This document shows, one piece after another, positions 1 to 8,480 of a stretch of 39,112 nucleotides of DNA. This DNA comes from an uncultured beta proteobacterium (GTDB taxonomy: Bacteria > Pseudomonadota > Gammaproteobacteria > Burkholderiales > Burkholderiaceae): the NCBI GenBank assembly GCA_903871735.1, contig CAIQHU010000042.1, positions 1-39,112 on the forward strand, in the 5' to 3' direction. Numbering within the stretch: the first letter of the stretch is position 1; the number at the start of each line of letters is the position of its first letter. A program made the translations under genes and the position numbers. Below the pieces are notes generated by a model. It had not been told where the DNA came from. It saw only the letters and a list, made by a program, of their open reading frames with translations, and did no database searches.

Positions 1-605
1 ACTTGCAAAAAGAAAAATCAAATAACTTTGAGTTGAATCTTCAGAAAAAAATGGGTTTGGTTCAGGGGCGAATGAATTTATATTTGAATCGATTTACGAA
101 TTTCATTTATGGATCTAGTACGGGTGAATCAAGTGGTGATGGCGATTCTGTTTATTTATCAAGTCAAAAAGATGCTCAAATTAAGGGTGCTGAAGCTGAG
201 GTGACTCATAATTGGAAGAAGACAGGAATTGGCTCAAGAATATTTGGTGACATCTCTCAAGGAACATTTACTTCGGGCGGAAATTTACCACTTCAACCGC
301 CACCCCGAATAGGTGTTGAGTTAGCTCATATCAAGAATCAATGGTTGGTGAATACAACGCTAATTCATGCATATGAGCAATCCAAGTTGGCTAGTTTCGA
401 AACAACGAAAAGTCCTTCATATAACTTATTAAACGCCAGTGTTTCTTATACTGAGAAAATGGATCAGATGAAGGTAACAGCTTACCTACGTTTGACGAAT
501 TTGTTGAATCAAGAAATTCGTTACTCAACAACTCCAGAAACAGTCAGGTTGTGGGCTCCTCAAATGGGTAGAAGTATGATGGTTGGTGTTCGAGGGGCTT
601 TTTAG
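1..605 (+). CDS. TonB-dependent receptor, C-terminal part (truncated by window edge)
   Basis: This is the last ~200 residues of an outer-membrane beta-barrel. The frame is open from the left edge, so the true start lies outside the window. The sequence alternates polar and aromatic/hydrophobic residues, as in amphipathic strands. It carries a late segment with LTNLLNQEIR, like the 'NLFDKxY' strand of TonB-dependent receptors, and ends in GVRGAF with the terminal phenylalanine needed for BAM-mediated insertion. Such receptors import siderophores, cobalamin or other large ligands using TonB energy. The plug domain and TonB box are not visible, so the ligand cannot be named. A stem-loop follows the stop. 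Family call is confident, substrate unknown. Confidence 0.85.
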   Translation, partial: LQKEKSNNFELNLQKKMGLVQGRMNLYLNRFTNFIYGSSTGESSGDGDSVYLSSQKDAQIKGAEAEVTHNWKKTGIGSRIFGDISQGTFTSGGNLPLQPPPRIGVELAHIKNQWLVNTTLIHAYEQSKLASFETTKSPSYNLLNASVSYTEKMDQMKVTAYLRLTNLLNQEIRYSTTPETVRLWAPQMGRSMMVGVRGAF

Positions 606-617
606 TATCAAACTTTG

Positions 618-639
618 TGATCCCCTGCAATGGGGATCA
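618..639 (+). terminator. Stem-loop after the receptor gene, possible terminator
   Basis: A perfect 8-bp inverted repeat, TGATCCCC and GGGGATCA, flanks a 6-nt loop 13 nt downstream of the receptor stop. No clean T-run follows directly; a run of nine T lies about 65 nt further on. It is a plausible but weak intrinsic terminator. Confidence 0.45.
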
Positions 640-803
640 TGTATATCGTTCGTCTCCCTAGAAGGTTATGCGTATGATCAAGTTTACTTATATGACTAGG
701 TGCAATTTTTTTTTGGATCAGAACGGTTCTCGGATATGAAAGCTAGAAATTAATCCTGCAGTCGTTTAAAATAAAGATGGAAATTTTCAAAAGGAGAGAT
801 AAA
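640..803 (+). other. Leader region of the small lipoprotein gene
   Basis: No open frame of note is visible here. It contains a T9 run (706-714). A weak sigma70-like pair, TTGGAT (713-718) and TATGAA (735-740), has a 16-bp spacer and could drive the lipoprotein gene, leaving a leader of about 55 nt. The strong Shine-Dalgarno AAGGAGA sits at 791-797. The promoter assignment is tentative. Confidence 0.3.
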
Positions 804-950
804 ATGCGTAGCTTCATTCGATATGCCTTATTTGTAATTGCAATTTTTCAACTTTCAGCTTGTAATACGGTTGCAGGGATGGGGGATGATATTAAGAAAT
901 CAGCTGATTGGACGAAGGAGAAAATTACTCCTGTAGAAATTAAAAAATAA
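804..950 (+). CDS. Entericidin-type small lipoprotein
   Basis: A 48-residue protein, below the usual ORF length cut-off. The N-terminus is a short lipoprotein signal (MRSFIRYALFVIAIFQ) ending in the lipobox LSAC with Cys20 as the acylation site. The mature part begins NTVAGMGDDIKKSADW, the hallmark of the entericidin A/B family (CNTxxGxGxDIxxxG). These are small envelope lipoproteins; in E. coli EcnA/EcnB are an antidote/toxin pair tied to stationary-phase lysis, but most homologues have no proven role. AAGGAGA lies 6 nt before the ATG. Only one copy is visible, so no antidote/toxin pair is present here. It is convergent with the MFS gene. Confidence 0.85.
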   Translation: MRSFIRYALFVIAIFQLSACNTVAGMGDDIKKSADWTKEKITPVEIKK

Positions 951-988
951 GTTCGGGATTCAAATCATCTACAACGATTTAGTTGGCA

Positions 989-2230
989 TTACTTTTTTAA
1001 GTGCCAGCCTTGTCTATACTGGTAGGCGATAAATATTACACTCCAAATCACTATCGAGCCATAGGCCAAGATCCACGAAATTGAAGTAGTTGGATTTCCA
1101 GAGGCATCTAAAACGAGGCCAAAAATAGCTGGCCCGAGTAAGCCTCCACCAAACCCAAGAAGTGAGTGAAGTCCCATCGCTGCGCCTTTAACATGCTCTT
1201 GGGTGCTTACTACTAATCCAGCAGTTAGGGTGGCTGAATCTGCCGTAATGAAAATTGCATGGGCTATAGCTAGAGGGACGATAAGCCACCAACCAAATTC
1301 GGATGACGCACCTAGACAAAGACCCAAAATAGAGCTAGTAATCATCGCAAAAGTGATCCACTTTTTGCGACCAATTTTAAGTGCCATTTCATTCCCAAGA
1401 ATAGAGGAAATTACACCGGATATATTAACAAGAGCTGCTAGTGCGGTTGCACTGAGAAAAAAAACACTACCCGAGCTAGCGGCGCAGAAAGTAAAAAAGG
1501 CGACTAACCAGCTACGAGATGCAAAAAGCTCTAAATTATGAACTGTATAACCAAAGATGAATTGTGTTGAGTTTTTGTTTTTTAAAACTTCGCGCCATTT
1601 ATTGACTGGAAATAAATCAGTCCATGAAATTGCCCATGGGCTATGAGAGGAATGTTTCTTTATTGGTTGAATAAAGAAAAAAACGATACATACAGAAACA
1701 AAGGGCCCTAAAGCGATGAGAATGAAAACATTACGCCAGCCAAAGGCATCCAGAAGTAGACCGGATATTAAATAAGATAGACCGGTTCCTAAGCCAAAAA
1801 AAGCCGTATAAAAGGAGATATGTCGTGTTACCTCTCCACTTTGAATTCGGTCTGAAAGTATTTTAAGCCCTGGCATGTAAGTTCCTGCAAGCCCAGCACC
1901 TTGGATAGCCATAAAAAAACTAGCAGAAAAAAAACCTTGGGCAATAAATCCCATTCCGAGGAGACCGATAATTGCTAGAAATCCTCCTAAAATAAAAATC
2001 TGACGAGCATCAATACGATCAGTAAGTACAGTTGCAAATGGCACAAAAAGCATATAACCGAGAAAAAAAGCGCTAGCGATGAGACCTGACTCAACATGTA
2101 GTAATTGCCATTCTTGTTGGAGAGTAGTCAGAAAAACACCATAACAAGCGAAGCCAAGAAGGGCGCCGATTTGTGCGATCAGCATGGGAGTCGTCACTTT
2201 GATTGTTGGAGGCATTGGGTTGATTCTCAT
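989..2230 (-). CDS. Major facilitator superfamily (MFS) transporter
   Basis: A 413-residue integral membrane protein with about 12 hydrophobic segments, the standard MFS size. The loop between helices 2 and 3 has the motif-A-like TVLTDRIDARQIF (Asp71, Arg72). A related KIGRKKW loop sits at the start of the second half. The protein ends in basic residues (GWHLKK) on the expected cytoplasmic side. It resembles the secondary carriers for small organic acids or metabolites, but nothing in the sequence fixes the substrate. The ATG lacks a convincing ribosome site; a second Met at residue 6 is an alternative. It lies downstream of, and on the same strand as, the alpha/beta hydrolase (149-bp gap), so the hydrolase product may be a transported compound. 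Confidence 0.9.
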   Translation of the reverse strand: MRINPMPPTIKVTTPMLIAQIGALLGFACYGVFLTTLQQEWQLLHVESGLIASAFFLGYMLFVPFATVLTDRIDARQIFILGGFLAIIGLLGMGFIAQGFFSASFFMAIQGAGLAGTYMPGLKILSDRIQSGEVTRHISFYTAFFGLGTGLSYLISGLLLDAFGWRNVFILIALGPFVSVCIVFFFIQPIKKHSSHSPWAISWTDLFPVNKWREVLKNKNSTQFIFGYTVHNLELFASRSWLVAFFTFCAASSGSVFFLSATALAALVNISGVISSILGNEMALKIGRKKWITFAMITSSILGLCLGASSEFGWWLIVPLAIAHAIFITADSATLTAGLVVSTQEHVKGAAMGLHSLLGFGGGLLGPAIFGLVLDASGNPTTSISWILAYGSIVIWSVIFIAYQYRQGWHLKK

Positions 2231-2379
2231 TAAAAAGAAATCTTATCTGACGAGAATTCGACTAGCCAAATAAATCAAACAATAGTGGGATTTTTTAATA
2301 GATTGACTTAGTCTGTAAAAAATGCACATTAAAGATTTAAAAATTGGGATCAGGAATCTTTTATTTGAAAGAACATACA

Positions 2380-3465
2380 TTATAAGATTGATAGCTTGCC
2401 ATCTGCGTCACCGAAGAATTCTCCAGACTGGTGACCATCTACAGAGCCATTTTGAAGCCACTGTGCGGTAGCGCGGTAAAGTAGATGTCGATTTTTTTCA
2501 AATTGCATAAAGTGCGATGAGTGCGCCACCTTAATAAACATTTTATGCGGACAGCTCAGAGCATACCAAGCTTCAATACGTTTATCGTAATCATCAAACT
2601 CCCCAAGAAGCATTAAAGTTGGCGCTTGAATTTGTGCTAAATTACTTTTCCAACCAAAGTTCATTCGATTCGGTGCGCGCACAATACCTTGCCCATTTTT
2701 CTCCCACTGAGCACCTACTGGATCAATCGCCATTGCCTCTTGCCAAAATGCTTCGCAGACTTGGGGGTCATCTAATTGATCAGGAGTTTTGACATGATCA
2801 CGCCATCGATTATTGAGTAGAAAATCTTTAGTTTGTAATAAAGTCGGCGCGCCTTTTTCAGGAATTACTATGGGAGGCTTTTCGGATGCAAAAAATGGCG
2901 CTATACCAAACATGACTATTTTGTCGACTTTGGAGGGATTTTGAACAGCGTATCCTCCTGAGCGGGGTGTACCAGTTGACCAGCCGACTAGAGAGACTTG
3001 CGCTACTTGTCTTAATTCGCAAATAAAGTCAACGATAGTAGCGATTTCATCCCATTCAGTTTGGCTGGAAACTAATTTAAAGGGGTAGTGTGGTAATGTT
3101 TTTTCTTTGAGGATATGAGGAATGAGTTCTGCCTGAAAGGAGTCGTCAACATTTGCTGGATCGTCCATATACGGTCTTGGAGATAAAGCGTAACCCGTGT
3201 GCGACATGGCAAAGACATCATATCCAGCAAGCGCTAACTGTCTCATAAAGCTATAGTCTTTATATTGCAGATCATATGCCACGGTTGCTGGTGCAAAGCC
3301 ACCATGGATCATTAAGACTACTTTTTTATTTCGATCTTCAAGAGTTGCTGGATTGACACGTTCACGTAAGAATAGACCAACAGTCTGGCCCTCATTCGCT
3401 GGTACTGTGGAAGTATGTGGTACAAATCGATCAATGGTTTTTGCTTGATTATTACTAAATATCAT
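2380..3465 (-). CDS. Alpha/beta hydrolase
   Basis: A 361-residue cytoplasmic alpha/beta-fold hydrolase without a signal peptide. An oxyanion-hole HGG lies at 54-56 after the strand VVLMIHGG. The nucleophile elbow is GWSTG with Ser163. The acid is Asp291/292 in LGEFDDYDK and the base is His315 or His318 in VAHSSHFM. The complete triad suggests an active esterase, lactonase or thioesterase. The substrate is not evident. A cap-like insertion of about 90 residues separates nucleophile and acid. The gene is divergent from the Bug/RraA pair across ~86 bp, a shared promoter region, and could hydrolyse an ester of the acid imported by that system. Confidence 0.9.
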   Translation of the reverse strand: MIFSNNQAKTIDRFVPHTSTVPANEGQTVGLFLRERVNPATLEDRNKKVVLMIHGGFAPATVAYDLQYKDYSFMRQLALAGYDVFAMSHTGYALSPRPYMDDPANVDDSFQAELIPHILKEKTLPHYPFKLVSSQTEWDEIATIVDFICELRQVAQVSLVGWSTGTPRSGGYAVQNPSKVDKIVMFGIAPFFASEKPPIVIPEKGAPTLLQTKDFLLNNRWRDHVKTPDQLDDPQVCEAFWQEAMAIDPVGAQWEKNGQGIVRAPNRMNFGWKSNLAQIQAPTLMLLGEFDDYDKRIEAWYALSCPHKMFIKVAHSSHFMQFEKNRHLLYRATAQWLQNGSVDGHQSGEFFGDADGKLSIL

Positions 3466-3551
3466 TTTGATTGTCTTTATTTAAAATTTGTTATAAAACA
3501 TGGTATCACTACTAGAAATTCGATGAAATGTTTATCAAAGGAGACTATTGG

Positions 3552-4547
3552 ATGGACTACGAAGACAAATTAAGAACGCGCAGACAGTTTTTATTAGCAG
3601 GACTTGGTTTAAGCTTATCTGCTGTTGCTAATTGTGAAGAGCCCTATCCAAATAGGCCAATTAAAATGATCGTACCAGTTCCTGCAGGTGGAGGCGCTGA
3701 TAACGTTGCTAGGAGTTTTGCCTTACATATGAGCAAAGTCCTTAATCAGCAAATAGTGATTGAAAATCGTGCTGGCGCCGCAGGAATTATTGCCATGGAT
3801 ACTCTTGCTAAATCAGCGCCTGATGGTTATACCTTAATTCAAACAAATGTCTCGACAATTTCGATTAATCCATCAATATATAACAAATTGCCATATGATA
3901 GTTTGCGCGATTTTGTACCTATTTCTCTGACATCCCTTGGTCCAATGTTATTAGTAATCAATCCCAAAATACCTGCTAGATCGATCAAAGAATTAATTCA
4001 TTATGCAAAGAATAAACCTGGGGGATTGTCTTATGGGTCTTTAGGGAATGGGAGTATTCAGCATCTAGCTGGATATATGCTAGGAAAAGAAGCTGGTATA
4101 CAGACCCTACATACTCCATATAAAGGTGCAGCACCGGTTACTGTAGATTTGTTGTCTGGTGTGATTGATATGGCTTTTAGTGGAACTGGGACCGTTGCTG
4201 GACATTTAAAGGCTGGTCGGTTGATTGCACTTGGTCAAACAACCGTTACAAGGTCAAGCTTTTTCCCTTTAATACCAACCTTTACTGAGGAGGGTTTTAA
4301 GAAGATGGAGTTTGTTCTTTGGAATGGATTTTTAGCTCCAACAGGTACTCCTAATTATATTATTCAACACTTAAGTAATATCACACGTGAAGTATCTAAA
4401 TCAACTGAGTTAATGAATCTTTTTGCGGCGAGTACAACCAATATTGCCTCAAATACTCCAGAAGAGTTTTTGCAGTTAATTAAGAAGGAGCAGCACATAT
4501 ATTCTGCGATTGTCAAAGAATCTGGAATTAAATCTGAGATGCTATAG
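3552..4547 (+). CDS. Bug/TctC-family periplasmic solute receptor (Bug 1)
   Basis: A 331-residue tripartite tricarboxylate transporter receptor. The Met at 3552 is chosen over an in-frame ATG at 3528 because an AAAGGAG-type ribosome site lies just before it. The N-terminus carries RRQFLLAG (Arg10-Arg11) before a hydrophobic stretch, so export may be through Tat rather than Sec. Family markers are YPNRPIKMIVPVPAGGGAD, VIENRAGAAG, PDGYT and TPYKGAAP. Bug proteins bind small carboxylates between two lobes and hand them to TctA/TctB-type permeases or act as sensors. The next gene is an RraA-type aldolase 16 nt away, suggesting the ligand feeds a pathway ending in an aldol cleavage. No membrane subunits are nearby. 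Confidence 0.95.
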   Translation: MDYEDKLRTRRQFLLAGLGLSLSAVANCEEPYPNRPIKMIVPVPAGGGADNVARSFALHMSKVLNQQIVIENRAGAAGIIAMDTLAKSAPDGYTLIQTNVSTISINPSIYNKLPYDSLRDFVPISLTSLGPMLLVINPKIPARSIKELIHYAKNKPGGLSYGSLGNGSIQHLAGYMLGKEAGIQTLHTPYKGAAPVTVDLLSGVIDMAFSGTGTVAGHLKAGRLIALGQTTVTRSSFFPLIPTFTEEGFKKMEFVLWNGFLAPTGTPNYIIQHLSNITREVSKSTELMNLFAASTTNIASNTPEEFLQLIKKEQHIYSAIVKESGIKSEML

Positions 4548-4563
4548 AAAGAGAGTTTTAAAA

Positions 4564-5112
4564 ATGGCAATATCAACTATGAATAAAACCTCAGACCTCT
4601 GTGATGCCTGTGCAGAGATTGTGGTCTGTAAGACCCCACTTCGAAGCTTTGGTCAGATTCGATCCTTTTATGGAGAGATTAAAACAGTTCAATGTGATGG
4701 TGATATCACAAAAATGAGAGAGGCAGTGAATTTGCCTGGTCGGGGAATGGTCCTCGTGGTCGATAATGCGGGGATTTTAGAGCATGCCGTTTTTGGTGAC
4801 GTGATGGCTGACTTGGCAATTCAAAACGAGTGGGCCGGATTGATTATTTATGGCGCGATTCGAGATGTGGCAATTATTGATGCAATGCCAATTGGTGTTA
4901 AAGCTCTTGGAGCAATTCCTTGCAGGGGTACGCGTTTAGGAATTGGTAAAGCAAATATTCCGGTTTCTTTTGGCGGCGTAAGCTTTTCTCCTGGATGCTT
5001 TGTAGTGGCTGATGAGGACGGTGTTGTTTTGCTACCGGCAGGTATAACTCCAGAGAGTATTTCAACAGAAGAAGCAATACGCGAGACATATTCTTTTGCC
5101 GCCCAGAAATAA
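4564..5112 (+). CDS. RraA-family protein, likely 4-hydroxy-4-methyl-2-oxoglutarate-type aldolase
   Basis: 182 residues, the normal size for the RraA/HMG-aldolase fold. The start at 4564 is preferred because GAAAGAGAG precedes it by 8 nt; an upstream in-frame ATG at 4510 would overlap the Bug gene. Conserved features are DLCDAC near the N-terminus, GDVMADLAIQNEWAG (78-92), and IIYGAIRD with Arg100-Asp101, the metal/pyruvate-enolate site of the divalent-metal aldolases. RraA of E. coli inhibits RNase E and lacks a full catalytic set. The retained GDxxxxxA and RD motifs and coupling to a solute receptor favour a catabolic aldolase/decarboxylase acting on an oxo-acid. The exact substrate is not shown. 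Confidence 0.9.
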   Translation: MAISTMNKTSDLCDACAEIVVCKTPLRSFGQIRSFYGEIKTVQCDGDITKMREAVNLPGRGMVLVVDNAGILEHAVFGDVMADLAIQNEWAGLIIYGAIRDVAIIDAMPIGVKALGAIPCRGTRLGIGKANIPVSFGGVSFSPGCFVVADEDGVVLLPAGITPESISTEEAIRETYSFAAQK

Positions 5113-5145
5113 ACACTTTCTATTTAAGGCCCAAGCTTAAGTGCA

Positions 5146-5179
5146 CTGTAACCAATTTGACACACAATTACCTTAGGAT
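5146..5179 (+). promoter_or_regulatory. Candidate Pho box and -10 element upstream of phoX
   Basis: CTGTAAC (5146-5152) and TTGACAC (5157-5163) are two 7-bp near-repeats with a 4-bp AT-rich spacer, the layout of a PhoB box (consensus half CTGTCAT; 5/7 and 4/7 matches). TAGGAT (5174-5179) lies 10 bp after the second half, the spacing typical of PhoB-activated promoters. TTGACA also fits a -35. Regulation by phosphate is inferred from this and from the gene product. Confidence 0.45.
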
Positions 5180-5211
5180 AAGAAATTATCTTTTTATTGG
5201 AGCAATGCATT

Positions 5212-7119
5212 ATGAATGAATTTGATCAAGTTATCGTTAATTCCAGGCATAACGAGGATCATATTCTCTCGATTAGCCCCTCGCGAAGAACTTTTTTATC
5301 GACGTCGGTTGGCTTGCTAGGCTTATTTTCTGTACCAAGTGACTTACTTGCGCAATCAAAAAAGGCGGTAGCCTGGGGTGGTTTGACTAAGGCATTTACG
5401 TTTGAATCAGTGCCATTGTCCCAGTCGAGGGATAACATTTCCTTGCCAATGGGATATCGCTGGTCAGTAGTAGCAGCCTGGGGGGATCCTATCAATGGCA
5501 AATTCCCGCACATTTCGTATGATGTGAATGAATCAGCGCAAAAGCAAGCAATGCAATTTGGCATGCATCATGATGGCTGTGCTTTTTTCGAAGACGCCAA
5601 CTCCAAAACTAAGGGCTTGTGGGTAGTTAATCACGAGTATACGGATGACGGCTTACTTCATCCTGAGGGGATGCGAGTTTGGGGTAAAGAGCAAGTTACC
5701 AAGAGTCAAGCCGCCCATGGCGTGACAGTTGCGCACATTCAAAAGAGTTCTACTGGTATGTGGGAGGTGGTTGATGGGCCTTATGCTAGAAGAGTTACGG
5801 GCTATAGCCCATGTCGTGTTAGTGGCCCAGCCGCTGGCCACGCCCTTATGAAAACTGCCGCCGATCCTCAAGGACAATTGATTTTAGGTACTTTAAATAA
5901 CTGTGCAAATGGAGTAACTCCATGGGGTACTTACTTAACTTGTGAAGAGAATATCAACGGCTATTTTGTTAAAACAGGTGCGCCTACTAAAGAAGAAGCC
6001 CGAATTGGTATTAATAACAAAGGCTTTGGATATCGTTGGCAAGAATTTGATGAGCGGTTTAATGTAGATAAGACGCCTAATGAGCCAAATCGTTTTGGCT
6101 GGGTAGTAGAAATCGACCCGCGAAACCCCCATGCGGCACCGACTAAGCGAACTACGCTGGGTCGCTTTAAGCACGAAGGGGCTGAAGTGACTATTGCGAA
6201 GGACGGTCGGGTAGTGGTGTATATGGGTGATGATCAAGCAGGAGAATACGTTTACCGCTATGTTAGTAAAAAGAAGTACCTGCCGGGTAATGCCGAACAT
6301 AATGCGCAATTATTAGATGATGGTACTTTGTTTGTTGCTCAGTTTGGTAAAGAAGGGAGTGGAACTTGGGTTGCGCTAGTGCACGGCCAAGATGGCTTAA
6401 CGAAAGAAAATGGTTTTGAAGATCAAGCATACATCCTGATTAATGCGCGCTTAGCGGCTGATTTTGTGAAGGCTACACCGATGGATCGAGCAGAGTGGGT
6501 TACCGTTCATCCTAAAACAAAAGAAGTATATATAGCTTTAACTAACAATGCACTACGTGGAGATCGTTTTCCAGTAGATGATGCCAATCCAAGAGCTAAA
6601 AATTCTTTTGGGCATATCGTGAGGTGGCGCCCACAAGATTTTGACGCAGCTAGTAAAAATTTCTATTGGGAGATATTTACTTTAGCTGGCGATCCTAAAA
6701 GCGCTCAAGAAAACTTACAAGGCAATATTCGTGGAGACCTATTTGGCTCTCCAGATGGTTTGTGGTTTGATCAGCGAGGAATTTTATGGACACAAACCGA
6801 TATATCTACAAGTGCATTAGGTAAAGGCCCATACGCTGGCATTACCAATAATATGATGTTTGCTGCAGACCCTGTGACCAAAGAGTTTCGTCGCTTTTTG
6901 ATTGGGCCAAATGGTTGTGAGATTACTGGCGTTGATATGACATCTGATTACAAGACGATGTTTATTAATATTCAGCATCCAGGTGAGACTGCTAGTGAGC
7001 GAAGTGATCCAAAGATTCCAAAGGCGGTAAGCACTTGGCCTGATCAAGAAAAGTTTTCACGTCCTAGATCCGCGACGATTGCGATTTGGCGAGAGGATGG
7101 CAAACCAGTTGGAGCTTAG
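5212..7119 (+). CDS. phoX: PhoX-family alkaline phosphatase (DUF839), Tat-exported
   Basis: 635 residues from the ATG at 5212, which has GGAG 9 nt upstream; an in-frame TTG at 5197 is less likely. The N-terminal SPSRRTFLSTSVGLLG is a twin-arginine signal, as expected for PhoX, which folds with metals before export. The core signature NNCANGVTPWGTYLTCEEN (around residue 230) contains the cysteine and glutamates of the Fe/Ca active site. RFKHEGAEV and GDDQAGEYVYRY follow, then the C-terminal propeller with PDGLWFDQRG. PhoX hydrolyses phosphate monoesters in the periplasm and is usually induced by phosphate starvation. The candidate Pho box upstream agrees with that. It ends 27 bp from the convergent azlD gene. 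Confidence 0.93.
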   Translation: MNEFDQVIVNSRHNEDHILSISPSRRTFLSTSVGLLGLFSVPSDLLAQSKKAVAWGGLTKAFTFESVPLSQSRDNISLPMGYRWSVVAAWGDPINGKFPHISYDVNESAQKQAMQFGMHHDGCAFFEDANSKTKGLWVVNHEYTDDGLLHPEGMRVWGKEQVTKSQAAHGVTVAHIQKSSTGMWEVVDGPYARRVTGYSPCRVSGPAAGHALMKTAADPQGQLILGTLNNCANGVTPWGTYLTCEENINGYFVKTGAPTKEEARIGINNKGFGYRWQEFDERFNVDKTPNEPNRFGWVVEIDPRNPHAAPTKRTTLGRFKHEGAEVTIAKDGRVVVYMGDDQAGEYVYRYVSKKKYLPGNAEHNAQLLDDGTLFVAQFGKEGSGTWVALVHGQDGLTKENGFEDQAYILINARLAADFVKATPMDRAEWVTVHPKTKEVYIALTNNALRGDRFPVDDANPRAKNSFGHIVRWRPQDFDAASKNFYWEIFTLAGDPKSAQENLQGNIRGDLFGSPDGLWFDQRGILWTQTDISTSALGKGPYAGITNNMMFAADPVTKEFRRFLIGPNGCEITGVDMTSDYKTMFINIQHPGETASERSDPKIPKAVSTWPDQEKFSRPRSATIAIWREDGKPVGA

Positions 7120-7146
7120 TTTTGAAGTCAAACGAAAACTAGCTGA

Positions 7147-7491
7147 TTAAATGACCGGTAAAAAGATCTTGAGTAACGAATAAACGGCTATTCCCCCAAA
7201 AATAGTAATTAAGACACTTTTTGTAATTACGCAAGTCAATACCGCACTTATCGTCGCGATGAGTTGCGGCCATTGCCATTGGAATGTATAGAGAGTAGTT
7301 GTTGGATCGCGGATATAAAACACCTCTGGAATAACTATCGCAATTAATGCCGCTATAGGGGCATATTTTAGATATTCTTGAACACTTGCTGGTAACTGAA
7401 AGCGCGCTCCGAGTAGCAGAAAAAAGCTTCTAGTACACAAAGTAACTATACCTAGCCCAATAAATGCAAGCCACATATGCAATGCGTTCAT
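7147..7491 (-). CDS. azlD: AzlD-family branched-chain amino acid exporter small subunit
   Basis: 114 residues with three to four hydrophobic helices, typical of AzlD. The start MNALHMWLAFIGLG at 7491 is set by a 4-nt ATGA overlap with the stop of azlC, a clear sign of translational coupling; a longer reading frame upstream lies inside azlC and is not used. Family features include TLCTRSFFLLLG and the helix starting YLKYAPIAALIAIVIPEV. AzlC and AzlD together form an exporter for branched-chain amino acids or analogues in the cytoplasmic membrane. No regulator lies beside them, so physiological substrate and control are open. Confidence 0.92.
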   Translation of the reverse strand: MNALHMWLAFIGLGIVTLCTRSFFLLLGARFQLPASVQEYLKYAPIAALIAIVIPEVFYIRDPTTTLYTFQWQWPQLIATISAVLTCVITKSVLITIFGGIAVYSLLKIFLPVI

Positions 7492-8219
7492 TGAGAGCCT
7501 TTTTTGAGTACTTTGTCTGATACCATCGCAGTGATAATGCCAGCAATGACAGAGCAAATAATTGCTAAGCGATAGGGTAAATTAATTGTTAGGATACAAG
7601 TCGCTATAGCGGCAAGTGCTGAAAGAATAGCGGTTGGAGATTTGATAGATGGGATGATCAGAGTCACGAGTGCTAAAGTTCCGGCAAATTCAAGGCCCCA
7701 AGAGTTAGGGATTTGGCTACCAAATACCACGGCAACAACTAATCCGCTTTGCCAAACGACCCAATTTGTGAGAGAGGCCCCTAGAAAAAAATTCAACACA
7801 TCTTGTTTATTATGTAGAGGTGATGGCTGGGGGTATTTTGCAATAAAACGCACATAGCTCATATCGCCATTAAGGTAACCTAAGGTCATGCGTTGGTGTA
7901 TCGGTAGATGTTTAAAATGTGGTTGTAAGGAGGCGCTAAATAATAAAAAGCGAATATTGATAATCAGTGCTGTAATCCAAATTGTCCAAAAAGGATACTC
8001 CGCAAAAATCAGCGGTAGAACTGCAATTTGTGAGGATCCTGCATAAATCAGCGTCGTCATACCGACTGTTTCCCATGGACCTAGCCCCATTTTGAGAATA
8101 GCCAGATTAGTGACAACGGACCACGCAAATAATCCAACACTGAGCTCTAGCATGGCTTGTATACCTGCTAAAAATTCAGGTGGGAAATTGAATTGAGTGA
8201 ATCGAGAATTTTTCTGCAC
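7488..8219 (-). CDS. azlC: AzlC-family branched-chain amino acid permease
   Basis: 243 residues, the standard AzlC length, with several transmembrane helices. The early segment PPEFLAGIQAMLELSVGLFAW, then GMTTLIYAGSSQIAVLPLI and NIRFLLFSASLQPHFKHLP, are the conserved AzlC core (GxSQF/A and NxRxxLxxxSL motifs). The frame opens with GTG at 8219; no strong ribosome site is visible, so the exact start is uncertain by a few codons. It is the large subunit of the AzlCD exporter, cotranscribed with azlD. The 261-bp gap to the divergent Bug gene holds both promoters. Confidence 0.92.
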   Translation of the reverse strand: MQKNSRFTQFNFPPEFLAGIQAMLELSVGLFAWSVVTNLAILKMGLGPWETVGMTTLIYAGSSQIAVLPLIFAEYPFWTIWITALIINIRFLLFSASLQPHFKHLPIHQRMTLGYLNGDMSYVRFIAKYPQPSPLHNKQDVLNFFLGASLTNWVVWQSGLVVAVVFGSQIPNSWGLEFAGTLALVTLIIPSIKSPTAILSALAAIATCILTINLPYRLAIICSVIAGIITAMVSDKVLKKGSQ

Positions 8220-8377
8220 GATAAGGATCTATAAAGCTCTAATATACACATTAATTGTTGACAGCTAGAAATTCAGAAGTGCCAGAGTTAATTCAATAAC
8301 TTTAAAAAATATTCTTGATATCATTTCGCGGGTAACCATTACAAAACACTAGATCACTGCCCTAGAATGACTACCTG

Positions 8378-8407
8378 TTGTATTGTAAATGACTAAAAGA
8401 CCATAAT
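8378..8407 (+). promoter_or_regulatory. Weak sigma70-like promoter candidate
   Basis: TTGTAT (8378-8383) and CATAAT (8402-8407) are separated by 18 bp, about 70 nt ahead of the Bug gene. Two TGACTA-type hexamers and an inverted TAGTCA lie around it. Only the -10 is a good match (5/6), so this is tentative. Confidence 0.3.
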
Positions 8408-8480
8408 AAATAATAGTCACAATGAAGAGAATTACGTACAATAGGGCAGAATATTATTTACCTAAAATGAAGGAAGATTT

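Noticed and set aside
1203..1541. 112-codon plus-strand frame
   Set aside because: It lies wholly antisense to the MFS transporter, which has strong membrane-protein character; the antisense frame shows no domain.
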